Source: Multifurca ochricompacta
Lineage: Eukaryota; Basidiomycota; Agaricomycetes; Russulales; Russulaceae
Direction: 5' to 3'
NCBI GenBank assembly: GCA_022496185.1
Contig: WTXG01000322.1
Span: forward strand, 1-37,159
DNA: 37,159 nucleotides
The notes under the pieces are model-generated. The model was not told the origin of the DNA. It ran no database searches and saw nothing but the letters and a program-made list of their open reading frames with translations. A program made the translations under genes and the position numbers. How positions within the stretch are numbered: the first letter of the stretch is position 1; each line of letters begins with the position of its first letter. This document shows, in pieces, positions 1 to 10,130 of this stretch.

Positions 1-136
1 ACAAAAAAAAAAAAAAAAGCGCGTTGCGCCTCAAATCAAAAACATTTTTGGAGGATCCTCCCAAAATGATGATTTGATGATGATGATGATGATGGTGATG
101 ACGAAGAACGCCTCGTTTAAAGCGGCACGCACGTAC

Positions 137-1029
137 CTCAACAGCGAGCGTCTCAAAGCCCACTATACCAAAGTCCTCTATTAGCTCGCAGATCGCCATA
201 TTGAGCGCGCTGTAACGCGACGAATTGGACGAGAGCGTGTTTTCGAGATACGAGAGATCTTGCACTTCGGTGTAAAATTCCAAGTTGAAATCTATCGCGC
301 CAATCATTAATTTGTGTATGTGTGTATGCGTGCGTGCGTGCGTGCGTGCGCAAAGTTAGACAAAGAGATAGATACCGAGATCCCATATTGCGTAAGGAGG
401 TCCACTTTCGATAACACGTTGATGTGCGGTAGTTCGAGGTGTAGCATCGCCCTCAGTGACAAGAGTAACATCGAGATATACTTGGTTGCATCAGTCACAT
501 AATGCGAATCGCATAGGTGAATGGCAGCTAGCTTAAAAAAGAGAAGGAAAAAAAAAATACATAATTGATTACAAATTGAATGAAGAGGGAGAGGAGGGGG
601 AGGAGGAGGAGGCAATCTGGGGCACAACGGACGCACCCTAAAACCACTCTTCCCCAATCTTTGTATTATTCTCTTTAAACTGTTGTGGTTGGTGCTGAGC
701 TCGACCTGACCAGGAAGATCAAAAAGCACATAAGCGTCCTTGCCCAACTCCTTCAATCGATCTTCCAGCCAATCGTAATTCGCCTCGAGATACTCCATAC
801 AATACAACATCCCACCGTTGGGACCGAGACCATGCTCTGACATAACATCCTGTAAAGTGATAAGGGACGCGATATCGATGGCGCACGGATATGGGATATT
901 GTCATTCGCAGGATCTAAATTGACTATAGAGATGGGTCGTTCAAGTGCGACGAAGAGTTGTTGTTTGCCATAGCAATAAGTTGATTTCCCACTTCCTGGA
1001 GGACCAATGACGATCTCTCCGAATGTCAT
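137..1029 (-). CDS. GPN2: GPN-loop GTPase 2 (partial, 3' end outside window, apparent 1-base frameshift)
   Basis: GPN-loop GTPases act in assembly and nuclear import of RNA polymerase II. Three exons are visible on the minus strand: 1029-637, 531-376 and 291-137. The last ends at a GTACGT donor, so the C-terminus lies beyond position 1. Visible motifs are the P-loop GPPGSGKST (residues 9-17), NLDPAND (37-43), the diagnostic GPN loop (69-71), DLPGQVE (104-110) and SKVD (about 172-175). The start is the only ATG directly preceding the P-loop exon. Exon 2 to exon 3 does not join in frame: the family expects a Y-G-D-L-D-F order, and this is recovered only if the CCC at 382-384 had one more base. 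The 84-base second intron carries a TGCG tandem repeat. Assignment is firm; whether the frameshift is biological is open. Confidence 0.9.
327..350. repeat. TGCG tetranucleotide microsatellite (6 units)
   Basis: Six uninterrupted TGCG units lie inside the second intron of the GPN2 gene. This is simple sequence; no function is implied. Confidence 0.9.
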
Positions 1030-1838
1030 GAGGGTTAACGAGAAAGGAAGGTCTCCTTCCTACTTTGGGTAACGCTCACACGCTTAACAATCACCTCCTC
1101 TCCCTCTGACGCGCCGCCACTGTCCGCGACTCCTTCTCGCGCCACACCATCTATCTCCACGCGGCCCTTCAGCTTACCACTGGCCATGACTTTATCGCTG
1201 AGTACACCGAGCGGTTCCACCCTACCCTACTCTAGACCGCCTCACTCTGTCTCCCTGCGACAACACTACTACCCGCGCCACCTTTGCGCCATCTCATTCT
1301 TTCCTGCTCTTGATATGCAGCTGCCCGTGTGGAAGTGGGCATTGACACATTCCCTGGCCACCTCACCTGGCCTGATATCTTTAGCAGTGTCGGCCATCCC
1401 ACTGTCCTCCTCCTCTTCCCTCCAACACACCCGGGCCGCCTTCGGGCCCATTTCAGAGCAGCGACCTCGGGAGCCGGGCCTCTGGTAAGTGGTCTAGTTT
1501 CTTTCGTTTCCCCTTGACACTCCTTACTCTCACCACCGGTGCCAGACTGGCCCGTGAGGGCCAGTCTGTCGCCCTGTCCAACGTTGGACTTATTATTTTA
1601 CTTTTTTTTCCTTTGGGTTTTGTTTTGGTAGTGTAATCCCTGCCTGACCAGGTTCCTTCTCTGTTCACCCTCTAGTAGTTACTATGTTTCCCTGTAGTAG
1701 CCACGCAATTTAGGACGCATCCTTGCAAGCGCGTAATAAAGTTGAATTAAAAGAAAAGAAAAAAAAACGCATCACACGCTTATCAAAGCAAAACCCAAAG
1801 CAAACCACCCCAAAGTTAAAGCTACAGTTTACAGTCAT
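1030..1838. other. Unexplained interval between GPN2 and the Arb1-like gene
   Basis: No gene is recognised here. Both strands have open stretches (for example 1035-1220 minus, 1186-1488 plus), but none resembles a family I know. A GGTAAGT donor-like site at about 1487-1493 and a pyrimidine/AG stretch near 1540 would allow a plus-strand intron. The segment ends in AATAAA at 1735-1740. It also holds two adjacent hairpins (1543-1568 and 1576-1589). It could be an unknown small plus-strand gene or a fragment of an inserted element. Confidence 0.35.
1543..1568. repeat. 11-bp perfect inverted repeat with 4-base loop
   Basis: CAGACTGGCCC and GGGCCAGTCTG flank the loop GTGA. Pairing is perfect, giving a GC-rich hairpin. 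A second, separate 14-base perfect palindrome, GTCCAACGTTGGAC, follows at 1576-1589. Confidence 0.9.
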
Positions 1839-4106
1839 TCAGAACTCCTCAGGCTTATCGATATAAAAGCTCGGCAACTGGTGAACGAGCTGCTCCATAT
1901 ACCAATATTTTGGTACCTCTTTCTTCTTGCTTTTCCCCTTTTTCTTCGTCGACCCAGCACCAGCACCAGCACCGCCGCCCTCGACCTCCTTATCTCGCAC
2001 GATTTCCACCCAGATAGCTCCGAGACCCATCCCGACAAAAAAGAACGTCTGTCAGCTTCGGGTCTACCAGCACGACAATCTCATCCTTCCATGGATTATG
2101 TGAACCAGTCGAGAGCCCCTCCCTTTCTCCCTCCCCCTCCCCTCCCCCTCCCCCTCCTCCTCCCCTCATCCTCCAGTACGACCGCACCACGACTTGTGCT
2201 AAGCACAGTCGCGGGAAGAACATCCGAACCAACTTCGTAGGTGCGTCGATCAAGTCGCTCCCATGGCGCAAGCACGAGCCGCGCGAATCGACAAGCGAGA
2301 TCCTCCTCTACCGCCTCTACCGCCGTCACATTCAGCGCCAATAAGCGCGGCGCGCGCGGAGGCTCAACGCGCACGATTCTCCGCGTCGATTGCTCCACGA
2401 CCCCCGTCGTGTGGGTCAGTGGGAGCGCAGAGGGGCCTAAGAGGGGCAGGAGCGTAGGCGGCTCGAGGTCCCACGTCGCTTGCGCCTCGACGATGGAAGC
2501 GTCCCAGATCGGCGGGACCAGCTCGTGGACGGTATCCTCTTCATCTTCTTCGATAAAGGCGGAGGTGTCAATAGGAGCACCATCATCTTCCTCCTCCTTC
2601 CAACTCGTTCCCCAGCCCTCATCAGGTTCTTCATCTTGTCTTTCTGCAGCAGCTGTGCCCCATCCGACGTTGCCGGTCGGTGATGGGGCGGATTCTTTGA
2701 GCTCAGCCACGATGTTGGCGTAGACGTCTTCTACGTTCGCGGCGCTCGGCTTGTCAGAATGAGATTCTGGAGGGACTTCCAAGTTGTCTTCCAGTTTTTG
2801 TCGTTTCGCCTCTCGCTCGTCTAACTTGTTGTCCGAAGATGGATCGGTAGGAGCGGGGACCCACATAGGTTGCATAGAGCCCCAGAGCCCTTTGCAACCA
2901 TCGCTAAACGCGTCTGGAAGCGAACGGCCCATCTTCCAGGAATTCGGGAGCTCTACGCAAGCGAGCTGGACAACCTCGAGTGCACGCTTGAGCGGGCGTT
3001 CATACTCGGGCTCGGGAAAAACGCGACTGCGGATGAGATAGCGCAGGAAGAAGGAGACCAGAATGGGCATGGCGACGCAACGTGGCTCGGACCTGGATTT
3101 GGGCAATAGTTAGCGGCGTCGCAACGGTCGGTATCGATCAAGAGACAGAGATAAGCATCGTACCAGATGAAACCACGGTCACGGAAGTACGACGAGAAGA
3201 AAATCCGCATGCTCAGTTCCGGGTTACTGAGGAAGCTCTCCGACAGATTAATCTCGGATTTGTCAACGGCCAACGCATTATCACTGTCGTCATCGTCGTC
3301 TTCGTCGTCAGAATCGATTTCGTCCGATCTAGCTTCGGCACCGGGAGTTGCGTCTTTTTTCGAGGCAGGAATTTGTTGTAGCAGGCCGATGTATATACGA
3401 AACTATTATGGACCAATTTTTTTTTTTTTTTCAAGTCGGGCACGGATCGTTGTTCGTTAGAGACTCTTCCACACAATGACACGCATGACATACGATATCC
3501 CACACGTGCTGTACACCCTGCGCAGCTGCTGGCCAAGTGCGGCCGATTTTGAAGTCAACGCCGGCCTGATGGAGGCGATCTATGGCAGCCTGATTCCTGT
3601 TCACGATCTTTTGGGTTAGATACCGGTATCACCACAACAATAAGCGGCACAAGAGGAAAAGAAAAGTTCATGTTTAGAGAGAGGAGGGAGAGGGGGGGGG
3701 GGGGTGGGGGGGGGGGGGGGTTAGTAGTACACTCAACTCATCATAAACATTCCTCCTGATATCCTCGAGCTCCTCCCAAATCTCCCACCAAGTCTTGGGC
3801 TTTTTCGGTGCGACCTGCACGGTCTGTGCTCCAACGTTACCGCCCTTCTTCTTTCGCTTCTTCTTTCCGCGTTATCCGCGACGTGCTTCATGCGCAGCGC
3901 GATGGTGGTATACCCAATCCATCGCGCTCGATCTCCCTCGTCGTATAATCTATATCGTCATCGACGTCAATGGGGACGCGTATTCCCGATGGCTTGAACG
4001 AGGCGAAGGAGATGAATGAGTCGGGATCGGGGGCTGTAGGGAAAGGAGGGAAACGTAGCATCGCTGCTACTTCGAGTGTCAATGCGGGTCCGGCATTGGC
4101 AGTCAT
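1839..4106 (-). CDS. Arb1-like Argonaute siRNA chaperone (ARC) complex subunit, model disrupted
   Basis: In fission yeast Arb1 binds Argonaute in the ARC complex, which handles duplex siRNA for heterochromatin formation. Proposed minus-strand exons are about 4106-3753, 3607-3494 (W-P-A-A-A-Q-G-V-Q-H region), 3402-3164 and 3092-1839. The middle part has the family-type run: FRIYIGLLQQ, an acidic linker, then SESFLSNPELSMRIFFSSYF, and after the next junction an SFFLRYLIRSRVFPEPEY block and the LPDAFSDGCKGLWG segment. The C-terminal exon has a Gly/Arg-rich linker, then VGMGLGAIWVEIV and a Lys-rich tail ending IDKPEEF. Three places break the frame: the A6 run at 2037-2042, the C-rich tract at about 2118-2170, and the N-terminal exon, where a TAA (3872-3874) interrupts the only frame containing WWEIWEELEDIRR. 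Either an extra N-terminal intron or sequence errors could explain the last. Confidence 0.7.
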
Positions 4107-4675
4107 TGGTTAAACTGATGATGATGAGAAGGGGGGGGAAAAAAAAAGGGGAGAGGGAGGGGAGAGGGAGGGACTTGAGTTTTTTTTGAAGCCTAAAAGA
4201 ACAAAGAGTGGAGTGGAGAACTGCGCTGCGCAGTACTAGTGCAGCGTGTTCAAGTTGGTCGTTCTTCGATGATGGGATGGAGGATTCTCGTTTGATTTAA
4301 TTTGATTCTTACATGGCGGCACCAGACAGACAGAGAGAGAAAGAGAGAAAGAGAGAAAGAGAGAACTGCCAACTGCCAACGGGCAACTCTTGCGAAGAGA
4401 AGAGAGAGAGATTCTATTTATTTAAAATTATAAAATTTAGGATGAGGAAAAGGGAAGAAAGAGAAAGCAAGCCACATTTACAAAGATGATATGATGATTA
4501 AAATATCCATCTGTGTGACCCTGCAGGAGGGGAGGAGTTGGGTTGGTTTCATTCATGATGAATGACGCCCCCTCCCCTTGGCCAAATGCCAATGCTGCCT
4601 CCTCTCTCCCTCCCCCTCCCCCTCCCCCTAAATAACCACATAATCCACACCACCACATAACCGAACGACCCAGGA

Positions 4676-4702
4676 CCCAGGAACATTGGCAATGTTCCTG
4701 GG
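4676..4702. repeat. Perfect 13-bp inverted repeat around a single central base
   Basis: CCCAGGAACATTG is followed by one G and then its exact reverse complement. Beyond the arms, GGACCC on the left and GGGTCC on the right (to about 4711) can extend the stem past a small bulge. No gene or element that would explain it was seen. Confidence 0.9.
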
Positions 4703-5599
4703 CTTGGGTCCACGGCATTTACCGAAATTCAACCCATAACCCAGAGGAGGAGAAACCCCCCTCCCCCCCCCTCCGGACCCCCGGGTTCGTGTAATTGCAA
4801 ACATTCTCCTTTCATACTCGGGCAAGTTCGAGAAATAGCCGTAGAGGAAGAGTGATCCCCTCAAAAAGAAAGAAAATAAAAATAAAATAAAAATATCGTC
4901 TTGACGGTAGTGGCGGTGACGGGGACACCTTCTTTCTTGTTGCCTTGTCAGTCAGCCACAGGGAAAGAAAAAAAAAAAAACACCGGAAGGAAGAGAGACA
5001 GATGAATTGTACATGTTACTTTTATTCATTCTGATATCATCCCGGTTCCGGTACCCAGTCCTATTCTAGTTCAATCCAGTCTTAGTCCCTAGTAGTTAGT
5101 TCTGCCCCTGCCCGTGTATGTACCTTAAACAAAAAAGTTACCTGGGGAACCCCTGCAATGAAGTGGCGTACGTTGCCCCGAAAGATTGAATAAAAATGAA
5201 TAACGAAATTTAAAAAACAAATAAAAAAGAAACAACCCTTTTATGTCCATCACGTCGTTTGTTTTTAAAAGTGGTTTACTCCTGCCTCGGTCCCATGAGG
5301 AGTTTCTATGAAACAGTCGGTTGAGTCCAAAGTAAGTATACATAATTATAATTATAATTATAATACGATACGATCGGTCAGGAGGGCAAAGTTGCGTCTC
5401 ACTTAATTCACAGGTCTATTTTTTTTTTTCCCACACTTTCCCACCTCCTCCTCATCGGAAATGAAAAAGGTACGGAGGTATATCTAATTATCTATATCGA
5501 TATCGATAGTATAATATATTTTTATAATCAATATTATAATCCGGCTTTATCGTCAGGTTCAAGTCAATGATGCGCGCTAATACTTTGCCCTTGGGTGGG

Positions 5600-5607
5600 T
5601 ATAAGAA
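5600..5607 (+). promoter_or_regulatory. Possible TATA element of the secreted-peptide gene
   Basis: TATAAGAA lies about 215 bases upstream of the start codon at 5823. It is followed by a long C/CT-rich leader (about 5690-5820) of the kind found before well-expressed fungal genes. Inferred from position and sequence only. Confidence 0.4.
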
Positions 5608-5822
5608 CGGCCGAAGGTGAGGGAGGGGAGACAACGGATTAAACGGTGACAACGCACCCGTAGCTTTTTTTTTCTTCTTTTAAAAAGAAACCCCCGCTCC
5701 CTCACCCCCCCCCCCGCCCCCGCCCCCTCCCATCCCATAAGATCATCCATTCTCTCTCTTCTCTTTCATCTTCCTCGCTCCTCACAACCGCTCTTCTTCC
5801 CGTCCCCAATCTCTTCCAAACC

Positions 5823-6066
5823 ATGCGCTTCTTCCTCGCTTCCCTTTGTACCCTTGTCTTGGCTACCCTTGTACTTGCACACCCCGTAAGCCCCCCCCCC
5901 TCCCCCCCAAAAAAACATTCTTTCCATATCCTTTGTTCACGCTCACTCAACTTCAACATTTGTAATAAAATAGACTCCAGAGGAAGACGCCAAGCGGGGA
6001 ACAGTATACATCTGGAACAAAGATTACAAGCGGGGAAAGGCGTACATATCCAACAAAGACTATTAA
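5823..6066 (+). CDS. Small secreted Kex2-processed repeat peptide precursor (51 aa)
   Basis: Two exons, 5823-5885 and 5974-6066, join in phase 0 across an 88-base GT-AG intron. The protein is 51 residues. Residues 1-19 form a clean signal peptide (MRFFLASLCTLVLATLVLA) followed by HPTPEEDAKR. Two near-repeats follow, GTVYIWNKDY and GKAYISNKDY, sharing the pattern G-x-x-Y-I-x-N-K-D-Y. A Lys-Arg precedes each repeat, as expected for Kex2 protease cleavage in the Golgi. Predicted products are two ten-residue peptides rich in Tyr. The layout matches fungal Kex2-processed repeat (KEP) precursors; some of these, the dikaritins such as ustiloxin, are cyclised on Tyr. No UstY/DUF3328-type oxidase gene was recognised in the window, so a simple pheromone- or signal-like peptide is equally possible. 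Function unknown. Confidence 0.72.
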
Positions 6067-9003
6067 GCGCGCGCGCGAGGGGGGAGATTGAATGCGTTAG
6101 GTATTGTTTATGCTCCCTTTTTTTTTAATCGTCGTCATTCGAAAAGGTGTGGGCATCGATTCGATTTCATCGCTCACCCGTGCATAAACCGACAATGATC
6201 ATGAAACGATTTTTTAGGCGCTGACCGTTGCTGACTGGATCCACGTACGGTCGAGGGACACTATCAATCTATTTTGTACTCTCCACACTGGCAAGGTGTA
6301 GATGTTATCCGATCGATTACTCTAGTTCTCTCTGGCTTTCCCTTCCTTCCCTTCCCTTCCTTTACTGTTCTTGTTCTTTTTTTTTAAATTCGGTCTCCTG
6401 TTGCTTCAAGTCATAGTCATGGGGGTAATATGTCGTCGTTGTTAGAATTATGAGCAGTCTTTTGTGAAATCATTTTCGCGCGGTGTGTTTTCTTAAGTGA
6501 CGAAAAGCTTAGAAACGTTTATCACTTGCTGGAAACTTCAATATTCAATAATCCGTCGACAAGGAAACGTAAGATGGATAAGGCCAGATCAACGATATCG
6601 TGAGCGTTGAGCGTTGAAGGGGTCCTACACAGACTTCGACGTCTGCGAGCGATTTGGTTGTCAAGGCGGGTTTTACCTGTCTGCGATATTGGAGTGTATG
6701 GAACGGGAATGGTCAAGTACGGATCCCTGATCTCCCCTGCCCTGCCTCGTCTCATCGATGCGAGTTTCCTTCCAGTGGGGGGGTTTCTCTCAGCTACAGC
6801 GGTCCAGAACAAGGAAGCATTCCTGCGCATTCATTTCATTCACGGTTCCAAAGAAGTCATCGTCGTCGTCTTCTTCTTCTTCTTCTTCTTCTTCTTCTTC
6901 TCCTTCTTCTACTATTTCTTCTGTAGCGCACACAGGAAGCATGTACGAGTTAGCTCTTTCCGTGCGTTTTCCGTAATCCCCCCTATTTCGATAAGGGGGT
7001 TTCTGGGTCTGGTCTCACAACACATTTTCCCATCGTCCCCATGGAAAAAAAAAACCCCCCCGTGGACGATGGACAATCTCTAGCGATGGGTCGGTGAATT
7101 GTAGTAGGAGAAGGGTGCCGTCGCACGCAGACATTTCGGGGTTCGCATGCCTCGTCAATCTGAAAGAAGATTAAAAAAAAAAAAAAACCGGCGTGGAAGC
7201 AGTCAACCCTGTCAAGTTCGATATGAAACACTGCTCCAAGAGAGAGGCAACGTTTTACAATTAGAGGTCAGTTGTGACCCCCTCCCCCCCCCCAAAAAAA
7301 AAAAAAAGACTTGCCACGAAATGTAAGAGGGGGGGGGAGGGGAAAGGTACATCTTCTAGCTCATTCCCTATCGAAGAAGATCTAAACTACCTGGGAGGAT
7401 TATCCCAGACAGGCAAGCGGGACGGGGGAGTGGGTTAATTCGTTAATTCCTGAGAGGACGTGAGTAATTTGAACGTCACATTTAGGAACACGAATGTCAC
7501 AACCAAGTATTTTTAGGGAGAGACCCGATGGCGGAAAATATGCTTTTTTTTTTGCTTTCAATTTGTGTGATTTGTCTAGAGGATTTGTACGTTCGACCCA
7601 TGTGCTCAACAACAAAATTATGACATGAAGAAAGGGGGGGAGGGGGGAGGGGCTTACGCCCCCAGCTGACTGTCTCACCCTTGAATGTCGGCGAGCCGAG
7701 CCCCATCCCGATTTGACATGTTGCTTTATAACTACTGTCAAAGAAGTTTGAGAACGAAAAAATATGTTTGTCGCCCCTTGAAGTAAAATCTGTTATGTTT
7801 TTTTTATTTTTTTCATTTAATTTTAGTGTGATATAAATTGAACGGACCTCATAATGTGGGAAGGAAGGGAAGCCCTAGCGTGTGATCTCCAAAATGCCAT
7901 GATTCTGTCAGGTACAGGCCGCACTAAAAGAGCTCTTTTTTTTTTTTTTTTTACAATCTTTCGCAAGGTCCTCGTCTACCATCGTTGTACATATACATAC
8001 CTCCGACCGATGTCTTTGGTGTCTCTCACACGCAAGCGCGATTCCGGAGACGGAGAAGTTTCCAAATTTCCTGTATTCCTGAACAGCAAAGTTCAATAAA
8101 TGTTTGAAAAAAAAAAAAAAGCGCTGCTATCGTTCGATCTATAAGGCACGCAGTATACACGTGTAAACATTCGCAGGGGGGGAAGTTAATGTCAACCCAC
8201 CAAACGTAGTGGGAGATCCCAAAAAAAAAAGAAATTGGTAGTTTTCCCAGAGACACTTGTGTGAAAGAAAATAAAAGAAAATAAATCAAACTGAAATTGA
8301 TTGTAACTTCTTTGAGCGGGGATCATTCAATGTAATGTTATTTGAGCGAAGCAAAGCGGGGGACCCAAGAGCCTTTGGCCATGTATATGTATGTATGTGT
8401 TTGGTCTCTAACCCACTCCGGTCCGCTTTCCCACTCTCCAATTCCCCACAAAAGACAAGAGTCAAAGGATTTCGATTAATAACAATAAAACCGAGAGAGT
8501 GACTAGACTCGGAACTGATATGCATGACCACACAGGAAAGGAGAGTGTTGTGTCTTTTAATATAAATACTTATAGTAGATGGTATTTTTACTTGATGAGT
8601 GGGAGGACAAGGTGTGTGCCAGTGTGTAGTGTGGGTACGCAGATGGCAGGAGGCGGGCAAAAGACATCAGTCATCGGGAACGAACTACGGTTACAGTTGA
8701 ATGTTCCAGTGTTTCCAGATGGTTTGCGACCCCCAGGCTGTTATTGCTGAAGTTGACATTTTATATCTCAATAATTCGTTCTTCATGGCTGTCCATCTCC
8801 AACTTTTTTTTTTTTTTAAATTTTTTATGAGGACCTCGCTTCCGTTCGACGTAACCGGGTCCGAATTCGCTTCAGTTTCCAAGAAATATATATATCGTTG
8901 CGGCGATGACCAGACTCTCTATCTATCACGCTTTCAGAAGCATCGTTTCTTCTCACTTTTTTCTTTTCTTTCGTTCACCTGGACTACGAAATTCTGTATA
9001 GTT
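6067..9003. other. Region of about 2.9 kb with no identified gene; possible minus-strand exons
   Basis: No recognised family. A minus-strand open reading frame at 6522-6830 ends ILRFLVDGLLNIEVSSK and looks coding in composition. Upstream on the same strand, a T-rich tract ending TTTCAG (about 7162-7190) precedes an open stretch around 7030-7160. A GAG|GTATGT donor-like site lies near 8000-8010. Homopolymers (T10 with G7 at 7040-7060, several A/T runs of 12 or more) interrupt every frame. It could be one multi-exon gene I cannot assemble, or non-coding DNA. Confidence 0.3.
6862..6910. repeat. GTC/TTC trinucleotide microsatellite
   Basis: Several GTC units are followed by about ten TTC units. 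Read on the minus strand the tract would encode a poly-Glu then poly-Asp stretch, next to the possible minus-strand open frame at 6522-6830. Confidence 0.85.
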
Positions 9004-10130
9004 ATGGAAGAACTCACACTTTACATGAATAGGGTGAGTCTTGGAAGTCTCCTTTCGATTTTTTTTTTTTGACAAACTGAGTGAATGGGTGATCACATAC
9101 AATGCAATACAGTCTTCTCCATATGCTCAGAGGGTAAAGAGTTTAAATCCGAGAGAGTACTCATTGCGAAATGATCCCCCCTCCCCCCCTCTAATTGTAA
9201 ATACCGTTCATCTTCTATTAGGTTGAACTTGTTCTCGAGGAGGCCTCCATCCCCGCAAAAAGGTATGAGATCGACCTCCACAACAAGCCGGACTGGTACG
9301 TCTCACAGGTAAACCCTATTGGCAAGGTGTGAAAATTCCATCTTCTATTTAATTTAAAATCAACAAACCACACAAATTCGTTCACACGTCCCCGTCCACA
9401 CACAAAAAAAAAAAAAAAAAGGTACCGGCGCTTACATATGGTGGGCCCAAAGTCAAGCCAGACTGTCCATCACCCCATTCGATCAAACTCGCCGAATCCA
9501 TTGTTCTCCTCGAATTTATAGCGGACTTATATCCCGATGCTTGTTTGCTCCCGCGTGATCCAATCGCTCGTGCCCGCGCACGTCTCTTCATCACGGCCGT
9601 CGAGGAGGACCTCATTCCGACTTTCCTCGCGTTCGTCCTAAACGGTGCAGAACCGGGCCCGTTGTTAACGTCGTTGAGGCACGTGCAAGCGCTGCTCCCA
9701 CCGCTGGAGGATGAAGGTGAGGGTGAAGGTGAAGGTGAAGGTTGCTTTGTGCTTGGTAGTCAATGGTCGATTGCAGACGCGGCGGTTGCGCCGTTCCTTG
9801 GACGCAATCGAGCTCATGTCGCGATATGACATTGGGATGTTTTCTGGGGGTATTGGTAAAAAGGTGTATGGGGAGGTATTCGAAAGTGAGACGTTTGCTC
9901 GGCTGCAACGGTATCTGAAGGACCTAAAGGGTCGAACCAATTGGTCGGCGACGTTTGACGAGGTAACGAGTTTTCTTGGTATTTTGTTTTTTTTTTTTTT
10001 ACCGCTTTTTACCTAAAACCGTGTGAAACAGGATTGGGTTCTCCAGGACCTCAGGACGATAATTTCACTGTTAAAGATTAAGAGGGAACGTGAAAAGACT
10101 TCCCTAGTCAACGGGGGAGGGGAGGAGTGA
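9004..10130 (+). CDS. Glutathione S-transferase, five exons including a 21-base exon, apparent 1-base insertion
   Basis: Exons are 9004-9033, 9113-9133, 9222-9326, 9422-9962 and 10032-10130, all GT-AG. The N-terminal thioredoxin-like domain starts EELTLYMNR, then SSPYAQR (residues 11-17), the glutathione-site motif with Ser where omega-type enzymes have Cys. It continues with VELVLEEASIPAKRYEIDLH and the cis-Pro region NPIGK|VPALTYGG. The helical C-terminal domain contains the SIADAAVAPFLG motif. There the frame breaks: exon 4 is 541 bases, one more than a multiple of three, and removing one A near 9803-9806 restores the expected G-R-I-E-L-M order and the rest of the protein. A low-complexity Glu/Gly insert (about 9711-9740) is unusual. 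The start at 9004 is the ATG giving a normal first beta strand. Role: conjugation or reduction of electrophiles with glutathione, cytosolic. Confidence 0.85.

Larger units (their letters stand above)
4107..5822. other. Intergenic region without a recognisable gene
   Basis: This is about 1.7 kb between the Arb1-like start and the secreted-peptide gene. It contains GA-rich microsatellites (about 4330-4365), C- and G-runs, a strong palindrome (4676-4702), an AT-rich TAATTA repeat (5342-5364) and a TATA-like element near 5600. A minus-strand open stretch at 4628-4864 has coding-like composition at one end but no family resemblance. Confidence 0.5.

Noticed and set aside
2241..2723. 160-residue plus-strand open frame
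   Set aside because: Antisense to the Arb1-like C-terminal exon, which has clear family sequence on the minus strand.
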